From positions 1 through 64,000 of the forward strand of contig JAGAYN010000040.1 in assembly GCA_017940465.1 (NCBI GenBank): a stretch of 64,000 nt of DNA. The letters are read 5' to 3'. A program made the position numbers and the translations under genes. Positions 50,671-59,730 of this stretch are shown piece after piece (position 1 is the first letter of the stretch; each line of letters starts with the position of its first letter). The stretch is from Bacteroidales bacterium (GTDB lineage Bacteria > Bacteroidota > Bacteroidia > Bacteroidales > P3). The notes under the pieces were generated by a model. The model was not told the origin of the DNA and made no database searches. It saw only the letters and a program-made list of their open reading frames with translations.

Positions 50671-51627
50671 CTATATCATTTTGAGGTAGCCGACTTCCTT
50701 GTCGGTGAGTTCGCGCCAGCGGCCGCGGGGGAGGTCCTTCTTGGTGAGGCCGGCGAAGACGGTGCGGTCGAGCTTGTGCACCTCGTAGCCGAGGGTCTCA
50801 AACAAGCGGCGAACGATGCGGTTGCGGCCGCTGTGCAGCTCGACGCCGACGATGCGCTTGTCGATGGTGCTGCCGGTGGCGGCGTACTGAATGTCGTCCA
50901 CGTGCATGGGGCCGTCCTCGAGCTCGATGCCGTCGAGGAGCTTCTTCATGTCCTCCTTGGTGACGGGCTTGTTGAGCTCGACCTGGTAGATTTTGTAGAC
51001 CTGCGTGGAGGGGTGCGTGAGGCGCTTGGCGAGCTCGCCGTCGTTGGTGAAGAGGAGCAGGCCGGTGGTGGCGCGGTCGAGGCGGCCGACGGGATAGATG
51101 CGCTCGGCGCAGCAGCCGTCCATGAGCATCATGACGGTGCGGCGCTCCTGCGGGTCGTCGGTAGTGGTGATGAAGCCTTTGGGCTTGTTGAGGAGGAAGT
51201 AGCGCGGGCGCTCGGAACGGAGCTTCTCGCCGCCATACTGCACCTCGTCGCCGGGCATGACCTGGTAGCCCATCTCGGTAACCACGCGGCCGTTGACCTT
51301 GACGCTGCCGGCGGCGATGAGCTCGTCGGCCTCGCGGCGCGAGCAGATGCCGGCATGGGCAATGTACTTGTTGAGGCGCATGGCGCCCTCGGGGTGCTCC
51401 TGCTTGGGGCGCTGCCTGATGGGCCTCGCTCCACCTCGGTCGCGTTGCCCACTGACAGGCCTGTTGCCGGCAGGGCGGGCTGTCCTGGTTTCTTTGGTTT
51501 TACTAGTTTCTCTAGTTTTACTAGTCGAACTAGTTTTACTAGAATAACTAGCCTTACCACCCTTTCCAGCTCTGCCGGGCTCTTTATTCTCTTTCTGCGG
51601 TTTGCGGTTGTCTTTCTTCTGTATCAT
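50671..51627 (-). CDS. rRNA pseudouridine synthase, RsuA/RluB family
   Basis: A 318-residue enzyme. An S4 RNA-binding domain starts at MRLNKYIAHAGICSRREADELI (about residue 82). The catalytic Asp is in VGRLDRATTGLLLFTNDGEL. It isomerises a specific uridine in 23S or 16S rRNA; which one cannot be told. The first 80 residues are a Lys/Ser/Thr/Glu-rich tail, part of which (KTSSTSKTRETSKTKETRT) is written by a 9-bp-period CTAG repeat. The start may lie further in, since it overlaps the upstream gene by 44 bases. Confidence 0.88.
   Translation of the reverse strand: MIQKKDNRKPQKENKEPGRAGKGGKASYSSKTSSTSKTRETSKTKETRTARPAGNRPVSGQRDRGGARPIRQRPKQEHPEGAMRLNKYIAHAGICSRREADELIAAGSVKVNGRVVTEMGYQVMPGDEVQYGGEKLRSERPRYFLLNKPKGFITTTDDPQERRTVMMLMDGCCAERIYPVGRLDRATTGLLLFTNDGELAKRLTHPSTQVYKIYQVELNKPVTKEDMKKLLDGIELEDGPMHVDDIQYAATGSTIDKRIVGVELHSGRNRIVRRLFETLGYEVHKLDRTVFAGLTKKDLPRGRWRELTDKEVGYLKMI
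51494..51553. repeat. 9-bp-period CTAG repeat inside the pseudouridine synthase gene
   Basis: CTAG recurs every nine bases six times (TTTACTAGT, TTCTCTAGT, CGAACTAGT and so on). The array stays in frame and encodes Ser/Thr/Lys triplets in the disordered N-terminal tail. CTAG is generally rare in bacterial genomes, which makes the array stand out. Confidence 0.85.
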
Positions 51628-52093
51628 TGTCTTGTTGGTTTTTCCATTCTTCCAAGTCTTTCATGGCGCGGTAGTGGCCACCGAAGTGCATCACGTAGGG
51701 CCAGGTGTACTCCTTCTCCTGGTATTTCAGGAACTTCTCCACTTCGCGCACCAGCATCAGCAGCACGCCGAGCTTGCGCTGGTAGAGCCACTTGAGCGAG
51801 TCAACATCATGCCTGCAGGCCAGGGCGAAGCGCAGGTTGACGGGCGTCAGGCCGCGGCGCACCCAGTCGATGGCCTGCCCGTCGCCGTCGCAGGCGTTGC
51901 TGAGGATGGCCAGCCAGGCGTAGTCGTGCTTGAAGAGCCACACCATGGCGTCGTCGTCGCCCCGGATGGCGTTGCTGAAGGCGGCCAACTCGGGCTTTGT
52001 CTGCACCAGCACCTTGAAGAAATCGACGCGTCCGCTGACGCTCTTCACCAGCGCCAGCAGCAGCTTCACGTCGTATTGCTCCAAGCCTTTCAC
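51584..52093 (-). CDS. Conserved-looking hypothetical protein, non-ATG start
   Basis: About 169 residues from GTG 52093 (VKGLEQYDVKLLLALV); a TTG at 52084 is another choice. The only in-frame ATG upstream (52222) would require coding through repeat copy i and is rejected. The protein is helical with near-repeats: FSNAIRGDDDAMVWLFKHDYAWLAILSNACDGDGQAIDWV then FALACRHDVDSLKWLYQRKL, resembling tandem helical-repeat segments. I recall similar unannotated proteins in Bacteroidales but know no function. Its C-terminus overlaps the pseudouridine synthase by 44 bases. Confidence 0.6.
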   Translation of the reverse strand: MKGLEQYDVKLLLALVKSVSGRVDFFKVLVQTKPELAAFSNAIRGDDDAMVWLFKHDYAWLAILSNACDGDGQAIDWVRRGLTPVNLRFALACRHDVDSLKWLYQRKLGVLLMLVREVEKFLKYQEKEYTWPYVMHFGGHYRAMKDLEEWKNQQDNDTEERQPQTAERE

Positions 52094-52723
52094 CTGCTTT
52101 CCATAACTTGGAAACGGGCAGTTTATTGTGCGCCGGTTGCAATAAATAAGGTACGGCAGAACAGACTCTCCATTTTGGCCAAAAAAAGAGGCGAGAGAAC
52201 GCCCCCAACAGGCAAAATGCAACAGACTGACAATAAGGACGAAAAAGCGTTCCCCTTTTTCTCCCCTTTTTCTCTCCTTTTTCTCCTCTTCCTATGCTCT
52301 TGGAGACACCGTACCCTCCCCTGGCGGAGCTGCTGCATTTTTTTTTGCTGTCGGAACTCATGATGGGGGCAATAAAACTGCCGCCGCGCCGTTATGGAGA
52401 CAAAAAAAGGCACCGAATGACATGACACGATAACATAGCAAAGACATAGACCGAGCCGGACGCTCTCGATTTTCTCCTGTAGGACAGCTGGTTACTTTTC
52501 TTTTGGAGAGGGAATGGGACGCGGAGGGTTCACGCCTTGCGGCGTGGATTGTTTCGCAGACTTGTTTTCTCCAAAGGTTCAACCAGCACCTCCTACAGAA
52601 ACAGGCAAACCGACACGAAAACAGTTCGCGCCTCTCTTTTTTTTTGCTGGCGGCCTTGCGCCCCAAAGGGATTCTGCGCACTTGACACCAAAAACTAAAA
52701 AAAAACAAAAACTAAAAAAAAAG
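52094..52723. other. Long non-coding stretch before the outer-membrane receptor
   Basis: No convincing gene in 630 bases. The left half holds repeat copy i with an expanded pyrimidine tract of 11-base units. The right half has G- and A-rich tracts and ends in an A-rich leader (AAAACTAAAAAAAAAC). No clear TAnnTTTG was found. It separates divergent genes and may hold regulatory sites for the receptor. Confidence 0.5.
52215..52310 (+). repeat. Pyrimidine-rich intergenic repeat, copy i, expanded
   Basis: AATGCAACAGACTGAC, then three near-perfect 11-base units of CCCCTTTTTCT type, CTCCTCTTCCTATGC. The pyrimidine part is longer than in other copies, indicating slippage or unit duplication. Confidence 0.7.
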
Positions 52724-55156
52724 ATGAAAAAGCAAGCAATCTTTGCACTGATGACGGCCGCGGCACTTGGCCTTGCGGCACAGACTTTCACCATCAACGG
52801 CACCCTGCGCGATGGGCAGACGGGCGAGGCTATGGCATTTGCCAACTGTGTGCTGTTGCACGAGGACAGCACATTCGCCCGCCTCGGCGCCACTACGGGG
52901 CTGTCGGGCGCGTTCCGCATCGGGCAGGCGACCGACACTGCCTACCTGTTGCGCATCACCGCCGTGGGCTACGAGCCCTACTGGCAGCGCTTGCGCCTGC
53001 CGCAAGACACCGCCGTGGGCACCATCAGCCTCTTCCACAGCAGCACCACGCTGGGGGAGGTGGCTGTCGTGGCCGAGAAACCCCTCTACAGCGCCGACGG
53101 CGAGAAGGTGTTCTACCACGTGGAGGACGACCCGAGCGTGCAGACCGGCACGATGGCCGATGCCCTGCAAAATGCGCCCGGCGTGGAGGTGGACCCCGAG
53201 GGCAACATCACCCTGCGCGGCAGCGGCGACGTAACCGTCTGGCTAAACGACCGCCCCTCGAACCTCAGTGGCGAGGCCCTGAAGCAATACATCAAGACCC
53301 TGCCCGCCAGCAGTGTGAAACGTGTCGAGGTGCTCAGCAACCCCTCGGCCCGCTACGGCTCGACGGGAGCCATCATCAACATCAACATCATCACCGACCA
53401 GCGCGTGCAGCTCAACTCGCTGCTCTCCATCGGCCTCAACGCCAGCACCACGCCCTACCTGCAGCCGTGGCTCTCCTATGTGTGGGCCAACGACAAGGTG
53501 AGCGTCAACGCATGGATGAATGGCCACGGCAGCCGCACCGACGTACAGATACACAACGAGGAGCGCCTCTATGCCGACGACGGAAGTCTCTCGACGGAGT
53601 ACTCCTACGGCGGCACCGAAGAGCAGCGCCGCACCAACGGCAACATAGGTGCGGAACTGACGTGGCAGGTGGACAGCCTGACGAGCCTAACCCTCTGGGG
53701 CGGCGCTTACGGCGGTGGACAATACACAGGCAGCCAGTACGACATCGCCCGGGAGGAGCACCTCTATAATCCGGGCGACTACAGCTACCGAAGCAACATC
53801 GCCGTGGACCCCAACCGCAACGGATCGCTCTACTACGGCCTCTACCTCGAGCGACAACTGGACACCCTCGGGCAGAAGATAAGTCTCGACGCCAGCGGCC
53901 AGTACAGCCACCAGCACCAGCTCTTCGACAAGGAACGGCTCTACACCGTCATGCAGCAGCACAACATGCACACCTTGCGCGACTATACCTATTTCTCCTT
54001 CTGGAACAGCATCGACCTCGACTACGTGAAACCCTACAGCACCACTGGCCAGGTGGAGGCCGGCGCAAGCCTCGTGCTTGGCCGCAACAACAACCAGCAG
54101 CTGTGGGACAGCCTCGACTTCGCCACGCATCTTTACGGCCGCGATGCCGACCGCACTTTCAGCAACCGCATTGTGGACAACGAGCTGAACGCCTACTTCG
54201 CCGTGCAGCAGAAGGTGCAGCGCCTCACCCTCAAGGGCGGTGTGCGCGTCTACCGCAAGTGGAAGCAGGCCTACTTCATCGACCTGCCCATCGAGACCAC
54301 GCAATACGATGTGGACAAAGCCTTCTGGGACTTCATCCCTTCGCTCCACGCCAGCTACTCCACCGAGAGCGGCCACAATTTCACCATCAGCTACACGCGT
54401 CGTTTCATGTCGCCCGGCGCGCAGCTGTGGAGCCCGTATGTGGAACTGAAAGAAGAAAGCTACGGCATAGGCAACCCCGACCTGCGCTTCAGCCACACCC
54501 ACAACCTCGAAGGCGGCTGGACGATGTACCAAGGGTGGGGTAGTGTGAGCCTGACTGGCTACCTGCGCGCCAACACTGACGAGATGCAGTCCCTCGAAGA
54601 CGTGGCCTACAGCCTCTTTTTTGGCCGCATTGTGAAGTACAGTCAGTACCGCAATATCGGCGACAGCCGCACCATCGGCGCCGAGGCCAACGTCACGTGG
54701 CGACCCAGACCTTTCATGAACATCCGCCTCTACGCCAACCTCTACGACTACCATTACAACATGGAGTTCCGCCCCGGCGAGTGGGACGAGCGCCACCTGC
54801 CCACCTTCAGCGGACGGCTCAACGTCACGGGCAAACTGTGGAGCGTGCTGCAGGTCTACGCCAACGCCCGATACTCCACCGCCGCGCTGTCGCTGATGAG
54901 CAAGAGCCAGCCCACGTTCCAGCTAGACCTGGGCCTCAGTGCCGACCTGCTGGAGCGTCGCCTGTCGCTCTTCCTCAACGCCAGCGACATCTTCGCCAGC
55001 GCACAGGCAGGAGATGCCTCGCTCAACCCCTACTACCGCACCGACTTCCGCTACACCTGGGGCAGCCGCTCCATCACCCTCGGCCTCACCTACCGCTTCG
55101 GCAGGCTGGAACTGCAAGGCCGCGCCCGCGAAGGCGTCAGCGCCCCGACGATATAG
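52724..55156 (+). CDS. TonB-dependent receptor-like outer-membrane beta-barrel protein
   Basis: An 810-residue protein from ATG 52724. A signal peptide (MKKQAIFALMTAAALGLAAQ) is followed by a carboxypeptidase-regulatory-like domain (FTINGTLRDGQTGEAMAFANCVLL, about 22-105), a plug domain (MADALQNAPGVEVDPEGNITLRGSGDVTVWLNDRP, about 145-225) and a C-terminal barrel of the OMP_b-brl_3 type ending ITLGLTYRFG. No SusD partner follows, so it is not a classic SusCD glycan importer; metal, peptide or protein export roles are possible. A frame extension to 52514 lacks a signal peptide and is rejected. Confidence 0.88.
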   Translation: MKKQAIFALMTAAALGLAAQTFTINGTLRDGQTGEAMAFANCVLLHEDSTFARLGATTGLSGAFRIGQATDTAYLLRITAVGYEPYWQRLRLPQDTAVGTISLFHSSTTLGEVAVVAEKPLYSADGEKVFYHVEDDPSVQTGTMADALQNAPGVEVDPEGNITLRGSGDVTVWLNDRPSNLSGEALKQYIKTLPASSVKRVEVLSNPSARYGSTGAIININIITDQRVQLNSLLSIGLNASTTPYLQPWLSYVWANDKVSVNAWMNGHGSRTDVQIHNEERLYADDGSLSTEYSYGGTEEQRRTNGNIGAELTWQVDSLTSLTLWGGAYGGGQYTGSQYDIAREEHLYNPGDYSYRSNIAVDPNRNGSLYYGLYLERQLDTLGQKISLDASGQYSHQHQLFDKERLYTVMQQHNMHTLRDYTYFSFWNSIDLDYVKPYSTTGQVEAGASLVLGRNNNQQLWDSLDFATHLYGRDADRTFSNRIVDNELNAYFAVQQKVQRLTLKGGVRVYRKWKQAYFIDLPIETTQYDVDKAFWDFIPSLHASYSTESGHNFTISYTRRFMSPGAQLWSPYVELKEESYGIGNPDLRFSHTHNLEGGWTMYQGWGSVSLTGYLRANTDEMQSLEDVAYSLFFGRIVKYSQYRNIGDSRTIGAEANVTWRPRPFMNIRLYANLYDYHYNMEFRPGEWDERHLPTFSGRLNVTGKLWSVLQVYANARYSTAALSLMSKSQPTFQLDLGLSADLLERRLSLFLNASDIFASAQAGDASLNPYYRTDFRYTWGSRSITLGLTYRFGRLELQGRAREGVSAPTI

Positions 55157-55176
55157 AAGCCCTCGCGTCGACAGAC

Positions 55177-55208
55177 TTATCCGCCGTGCACGATTGCCCG
55201 GCGGATAA
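55177..55208. terminator. Inverted repeat between convergent receptor and pheT genes
   Basis: TTATCCGCCG and CGGCGGATAA form a perfect 10-bp stem around a 12-base loop, flanked by short AT stretches. It may serve both convergent genes, although no long T-tract is present. Confidence 0.6.
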
Positions 55209-55213
55209 ATTTG

Positions 55214-57694
55214 TCAGCCGCGAATCTTGGCGCCGAGTTGGGTCTCGAGGGCTTTCTGGATTTTGGCCATGGCGGATTCTATCTGCTTGTCGCCCATGGT
55301 CTTGTCCTTGTCCTGCAGGATGAAGCTGACGGCGTAGGACTTGAATCCCTCGGCAATGCCCTTGCCCTCGTAGACGTCGAAGAGGCCTACGGACTTGAGG
55401 AGTTTTTTCTCGCACTGCATGGCCACCTGCTCCACCTGGGCGAAGGTCACCTCCTTCCCCAGCACCAGCGCCAGGTCGCGCCGCACCTCGGGGAACTTGG
55501 CCACCTCCTGATACTGCACCTCCTTGGTGGGGTATTGCTTGAGGAGGAGCGTCCAGTTGAGGTCAGCGTAGTAGACGGGCTGCTTGATGTCCATGCGCTT
55601 CAGCGTCTCGCGGCCGAGGACGCCGAGGGTGGCGATGACCTTCTTGCTGTCGCGCATGACGAGGTCGAGGCCTTCGGAATAGTAGCGCGCCTGCGAGGGG
55701 AGCATCTCCACGCGGCTCATGTTGACGCGCATACGATGGAGGATGGTCATGACGTAGGACTTGAGGCTGTAGAAGTCGGCCTCGGGGCTCTTCTGGCGCC
55801 AACTTTCGGCAGCCATGCGCCCGGTGAGGAAGAGGCTGACGTGCTCGGTCTCGGAGAAGCGCCTGGTGACGGGCAGGTCAGAGTCGTCGGACATGTCGGA
55901 CTTCTGATAACTCCTGCCAAACTCGTAGAGTTTCTGGTCGAGGATGCGGTAGTTGATGTTGCGCGCCACGCACTCCAGTCCGCTGTAGAGCAGTGTCTGG
56001 CGCATGACGTTGAGTTCCTTGGAGAGGGGGTTGAGTATCTGCACCGAGGCCTCGGCGGGGAAGTCGGGGTTGCCCTCGTAGTATTCGCCCTTGGTGAGCG
56101 AGTTGTTCATGATTTCGGAGAAGCCGTTGTCGGTGAGGTAGTCGGCGACGGCATTCTTGAGCTTTGCGGGGTTGGGCTTTCGTCCATAGGAGAGGCAACT
56201 GTTGAGGCGCTCGTCGAAGGTGATGTTGTTGTAGCCGTAGATGCGCATGATTTCCTCCACGATGTCGCACTCGCGCGTTACGTCGGCCTTGCAGGTGGGC
56301 ACGCGGAGGGTCATTCCGTCGGCATCCTCGCGGGAGATCTCGATGTCGAGCGAGGTGAGGGCCGTGCGGACAGCCTCGAGGGGGATGTCCTGCCCGATGA
56401 GGTCGAACATGCGGCGGAAGTTCACCTCCACCACCGGGCGTTCTATCTTGTTGGGGTAGAGGTCAATCATGCTTCCGCAGACCTCGCCGCCGGCCACCTC
56501 CTGGATGAGCTTCACGGCGCGGCGCAGGGCCCAGGGGGTGATGTTGGGGTCGCAGGTGCGCTCGTAGCGGTAGGAGGCGTCGGTCTTCAGCCCATGGCGC
56601 TGGCTGGTCTTGCGGACGGAGACGGGATTGAAGTAGGCGCTCTCGAGGAAGACATTGACGGTATCCACCGAGACGCCGCTCTTCTGCCCGCCGAAGACGC
56701 CGGCGATGCACATGCCCTCGTTCTCGTCGCATATCATCAGGTCGCGGGCGTCGAGCGTGCGCTCCACGCCGTCGAGGGTGACGAACTTGGTGCCCTGCGG
56801 GAGGGTCTTCACCACCACCTGGCCACCGGCAATCCTGTCTGCGTCGAAGGCATGCAGCGGCTGGCCGACCTCCATCATGACGAAGTTGGTTACGTCGACC
56901 ACGTTGTTGATGGGGCGCAGGCCGACGGTGCGCAGGCGGTTCTGCAGCCACTCGGGGCTCTCCCCCACCCTGACGCCACGAAGCGTGATGCCGGTGTAGC
57001 GCGGGCAGAGGTCTGTGTTTTCCACTGTTACCTTGACAGCGTCCGGGCTATCCGGCTGCTCCGGAAGTTCCGGAGCCTCCGGCCACCGGATGGAGAGTTG
57101 CTTCCCCTCGCGGGTGTTTTTGACGGCCACCACGTCGCGCGCCACGCCGATGTGCGAGATGGCGTCCATGCGGTTGGCGGTGATGGCCACCTCCAGCAGG
57201 TAGTCGTCCTGCACATGGAAGTATTCCTTGGCGGGCATCCCCACGGGGGCGTCGTCGGGCAGCACCATGATGCCGGCGTGGTCGGTGCCGAGCTGCAGCT
57301 CGTCGGCAGCGCAGAGCATACCTTCGCTGACGGCACCGCGCAGCTTGCCCTTCTTGATCTCGTAGTATTCTGTGTCCGAAGTGTATATCTTCGTGCCAAT
57401 CTGCGCGCACACCACCTTCTGCCCTGCGGCCACATTGGGGGCGCCACAGACGATGTTAAGCGGCGTGCCCGAGCCCACGTCGACCGTAGTCAGGTGCAGG
57501 TGGTCACTGTCCGGATGGGGCTCGCAGGTCAGCACCTGGGCTATCACCACATGCTCCAGCCCCCCTTTGATGGTCTCCACCTTCTCCATGCCGTCCACTT
57601 CCAGACCGCTGAAGGTCAGCAGGTCGTCCAGCTCCTGGGGCGTCATGCCGCCCAAATCCACATACTCTTTAAGCCACGAAAACGATATATTCAT
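55214..57694 (-). CDS. pheT: Phenylalanyl-tRNA synthetase beta subunit
   Basis: An 826-residue beta chain of the (alpha-beta)2 PheRS. The N-terminal MNISFSWLKEYVDLGG, the tRNA-binding EMAP-like domain (GLEHVVIAQVLTCEPHPDSDHLHL, near 45-70), B3/B4 editing domain and C-terminal anticodon-binding fold (VAKFPEVRRDLALVL ... SYAVSFILQDKDKTMGDKQIESAM) are all present. Length is standard. In residues about 204-218 a Pro/Glu stretch (APELPEQPDSPDAV) is encoded by a TCCGG repeat. It follows glnS by 27 bases; pheS is elsewhere. Confidence 0.97.
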   Translation of the reverse strand: MNISFSWLKEYVDLGGMTPQELDDLLTFSGLEVDGMEKVETIKGGLEHVVIAQVLTCEPHPDSDHLHLTTVDVGSGTPLNIVCGAPNVAAGQKVVCAQIGTKIYTSDTEYYEIKKGKLRGAVSEGMLCAADELQLGTDHAGIMVLPDDAPVGMPAKEYFHVQDDYLLEVAITANRMDAISHIGVARDVVAVKNTREGKQLSIRWPEAPELPEQPDSPDAVKVTVENTDLCPRYTGITLRGVRVGESPEWLQNRLRTVGLRPINNVVDVTNFVMMEVGQPLHAFDADRIAGGQVVVKTLPQGTKFVTLDGVERTLDARDLMICDENEGMCIAGVFGGQKSGVSVDTVNVFLESAYFNPVSVRKTSQRHGLKTDASYRYERTCDPNITPWALRRAVKLIQEVAGGEVCGSMIDLYPNKIERPVVEVNFRRMFDLIGQDIPLEAVRTALTSLDIEISREDADGMTLRVPTCKADVTRECDIVEEIMRIYGYNNITFDERLNSCLSYGRKPNPAKLKNAVADYLTDNGFSEIMNNSLTKGEYYEGNPDFPAEASVQILNPLSKELNVMRQTLLYSGLECVARNINYRILDQKLYEFGRSYQKSDMSDDSDLPVTRRFSETEHVSLFLTGRMAAESWRQKSPEADFYSLKSYVMTILHRMRVNMSRVEMLPSQARYYSEGLDLVMRDSKKVIATLGVLGRETLKRMDIKQPVYYADLNWTLLLKQYPTKEVQYQEVAKFPEVRRDLALVLGKEVTFAQVEQVAMQCEKKLLKSVGLFDVYEGKGIAEGFKSYAVSFILQDKDKTMGDKQIESAMAKIQKALETQLGAKIRG
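57042..57083. repeat. 9-bp-period TCCGG repeat inside pheT
   Basis: TCCGG recurs every nine bases five times (TCCGGGCTA, TCCGGCTGC, TCCGGAAGT, TCCGGAGCC, TCCGGCCAC). It is in frame and encodes a Pro-rich loop. Confidence 0.75.
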
Positions 57695-57721
57695 AATTCT
57701 TAAACTCTTGGTTATTAACTC

Positions 57722-59407
57722 TTACTTCACTTTTGCCCAGCTGTCCTTGAGGGTGCAGGTGCGGTTGAAGACGGGGCGGGCGGGGGTGCTGTCGGGGTCG
57801 GTGCAGAAGTAGCCCATGCGCTCGAACTGGTAGCGGGCGATGCCGTCGGCGAACTGGCCGTGGTCGGTGTCGGCGAGGGCGGGCTCGCACTTGGCGGCGA
57901 CCACGCGGAGGCTGTCGGGGTTGAGGTTGTCGAGGAAGGTTTTTCCTTCGGGGGCCTCGTCGGGGGCCTCGGTGGCGAAGAGGCGGTCGAAGAGGCGCAC
58001 CTCGGCGTCGACGGCGTGCTGCGCGCTGACCCAGTGGATAGTGCCCTTCACCTTGCGCCCGTCGGGGGCGTCGCCACCGCGCGTGGCGGGGTCGTAGGTG
58101 CAGTGGATGCAGGTGATGCGGCCCTCGGCGTCCTTCTCGACGCTCTGCGCGGTGACGAAGTAGGCGTAGCGCAGACGCACCTCCTGGCCGATGGCCATGC
58201 GGAAGTATTTCTTGGGGGCCACCTCCATGAAGTCCTCGCGCTCGATATAGAGCTCGCGGCCGAAGGGTACCTCGCGGGTGCCGTCGGCCTCGCATTCGGG
58301 GTTATTGACGGCGGTGAGCATCTCGGTCTGCCCTTCGGGATAGTTGTCGATGACCACCTTCACGGGGTCTAAAACGGCCATGCGCCTCTGCGCCACCTTA
58401 TTGAGATGCTCGCGAAGCGAGAACTCAAGGAGGCCGTAGTCGATGATGTTGTCGCGCTTGGCGACGCCGATGCGGTCGCAGAAGGCGCGGATGCTCTCGG
58501 GCGTGTAGCCGCGGCGGCGGAAGCCGCAGATGGTGGGCATGCGGGGGTCGTCCCAGCCGCTGACGTGGTTTTCCTTCACCAGCTGCAGCAGTTTGCGCTT
58601 GGACATGACGGTGTAGTTGATGTTGAGGCGGGCGAACTCGTACTGGTGCGAGGGCCAGATGCCAAGCTGCTCGATGAACCAGTCGTACAAAGGGCGGTGT
58701 ATATCGAACTCCAACGTGCAGATACTGTGTGTGATATGCTCGATGGAATCGGACTGGCCGTGGGCGTAGTCGTACATGGGGTAGATGCACCAGCGGTCGC
58801 CCGTGCGGTGGTGGTGGGCGTGGAGGATGCGGTACATGATGGGGTCGCGGAACATCATGTTGGGGTGCGCCATGTCGATCTTGGCGCGGAGCACCTTGGC
58901 GCCGTCGGGAAATTCGCCGGCACGCATACGCTGGAAGAGGTCGATGTTCTCCTCTACGGAGCGGTTGCGGTAGGGGCTGTCGGTGCCGGGGGTGGTTACC
59001 GTGCCGCGGCCGGCACGGATTTCGTCCAGCGTCTGGTCGTCCACGTAGGCCAACCCCTTGCGTATCAACTCGCAGGCCCATTCGTAAAGTTGCTCGAAAT
59101 AGTCGGAGGCGTAGTGCATCTCGGCCCAGTCGAAGCCGAGCCAACGGATGTCCTGCTGGATGGAATCGACATACTCGGTGTCCTCTTTGACGGGGTTCGT
59201 GTCGTCGAAGCGGAGGTTGGTCTTGCCACCGTACTTCTTGGCGAGGCCGAAGTTGATGCAGATGCTCTTGGCGTGGCCGATGTGGAGGTAGCCGTTGGGC
59301 TCGGGGGGGAAGCGGGTCTGTATGGCGGTGCAGCGGCCTTCGCTCAGGTCGCGCTCAATGATTTCTTCCAGAAAGTTGAGCTGGCGCTCGGTGGTGTTTT
59401 CTTCCAT
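57722..59407 (-). CDS. glnS: Glutaminyl-tRNA synthetase
   Basis: A 561-residue class I synthetase. The HIGH region [21 protein letters not shown] is near residue 31-51 and the KMSK-like loop [11 protein letters not shown] near 268. NLRFDDTNP and the C-terminal anticodon-binding beta-barrels ending [10 protein letters not shown] agree with GlnRS, not GluRS. Direct charging of tRNA-Gln is usual in Bacteroidota. A TATCTTTG promoter element lies about 55 bases upstream. It leads an operon with pheT. Confidence 0.97.
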   Translation of the reverse strand: MEENTTERQLNFLEEIIERDLSEGRCTAIQTRFPPEPNGYLHIGHAKSICINFGLAKKYGGKTNLRFDDTNPVKEDTEYVDSIQQDIRWLGFDWAEMHYASDYFEQLYEWACELIRKGLAYVDDQTLDEIRAGRGTVTTPGTDSPYRNRSVEENIDLFQRMRAGEFPDGAKVLRAKIDMAHPNMMFRDPIMYRILHAHHHRTGDRWCIYPMYDYAHGQSDSIEHITHSICTLEFDIHRPLYDWFIEQLGIWPSHQYEFARLNINYTVMSKRKLLQLVKENHVSGWDDPRMPTICGFRRRGYTPESIRAFCDRIGVAKRDNIIDYGLLEFSLREHLNKVAQRRMAVLDPVKVVIDNYPEGQTEMLTAVNNPECEADGTREVPFGRELYIEREDFMEVAPKKYFRMAIGQEVRLRYAYFVTAQSVEKDAEGRITCIHCTYDPATRGGDAPDGRKVKGTIHWVSAQHAVDAEVRLFDRLFATEAPDEAPEGKTFLDNLNPDSLRVVAAKCEPALADTDHGQFADGIARYQFERMGYFCTDPDSTPARPVFNRTCTLKDSWAKVK

Positions 59408-59460
59408 AACGGGTTGAATGATTAATAATTATGTACAATATATATAGTGGTTTCAGGCAA

Positions 59461-59468
59461 CAAAGATA
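59461..59468 (-). promoter_or_regulatory. -7 element TATCTTTG of glnS-pheT
   Basis: On the minus strand TATCTTTG gives a leader of about 47 nt. No -33 TTG at the standard distance. Confidence 0.55.
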
Positions 59469-59589
59469 GCAAATTTTCCCCAATCGCGACCGAAAATATT
59501 GCCATTTTTAAGCAAAACACTGTGTATCAGCATGGTATAAAACCCGCACATTTTTTGGGAAAAACAGCCGGAAACCCCGATTTTTGCCC

Positions 59590-59680
59590 ATTTGCAACTG
59601 GCTGATTCCTAAGAGCTTGTTACCTTCCCCTTTTTCTCCTCTTTTTCTCAACTTCGTATCCTCCTGGTGTGCTCCCGGGG
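59590..59680 (+). repeat. Pyrimidine-rich intergenic repeat, copy j
   Basis: ATTTGCAACTGGCTG, then CTTGTTACCTTCCCC, TTTTTCTCCTC, TTTTTCTC and CTTCGTATCCTCCTGGTG. It is one of the most complete copies, between divergent glnS and the LEA-type lipoprotein gene. Confidence 0.8.
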
Positions 59681-59693
59681 TGTGGAAAAAAAA

Positions 59694-59726
59694 TTGTTGG
59701 TGATTCAGAAAATGTTCTTATCTTTG
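59694..59726 (+). promoter_or_regulatory. Full Bacteroidota promoter: TTG ... TATCTTTG
   Basis: TTGTTG at 59694-59699 and TATCTTTG at 59719-59726 are separated by 19 bases. The start codon at 59731 follows within five bases, so the transcript is probably leaderless. Confidence 0.7.
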
Positions 59727-59730
59727 CACC

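Noticed and set aside
52123-52428. Possible 101-residue basic protein on the minus strand in the long gap
   Set aside because: It is created by the pyrimidine repeat (Lys/Arg/Glu-rich translation) and has no coding character.
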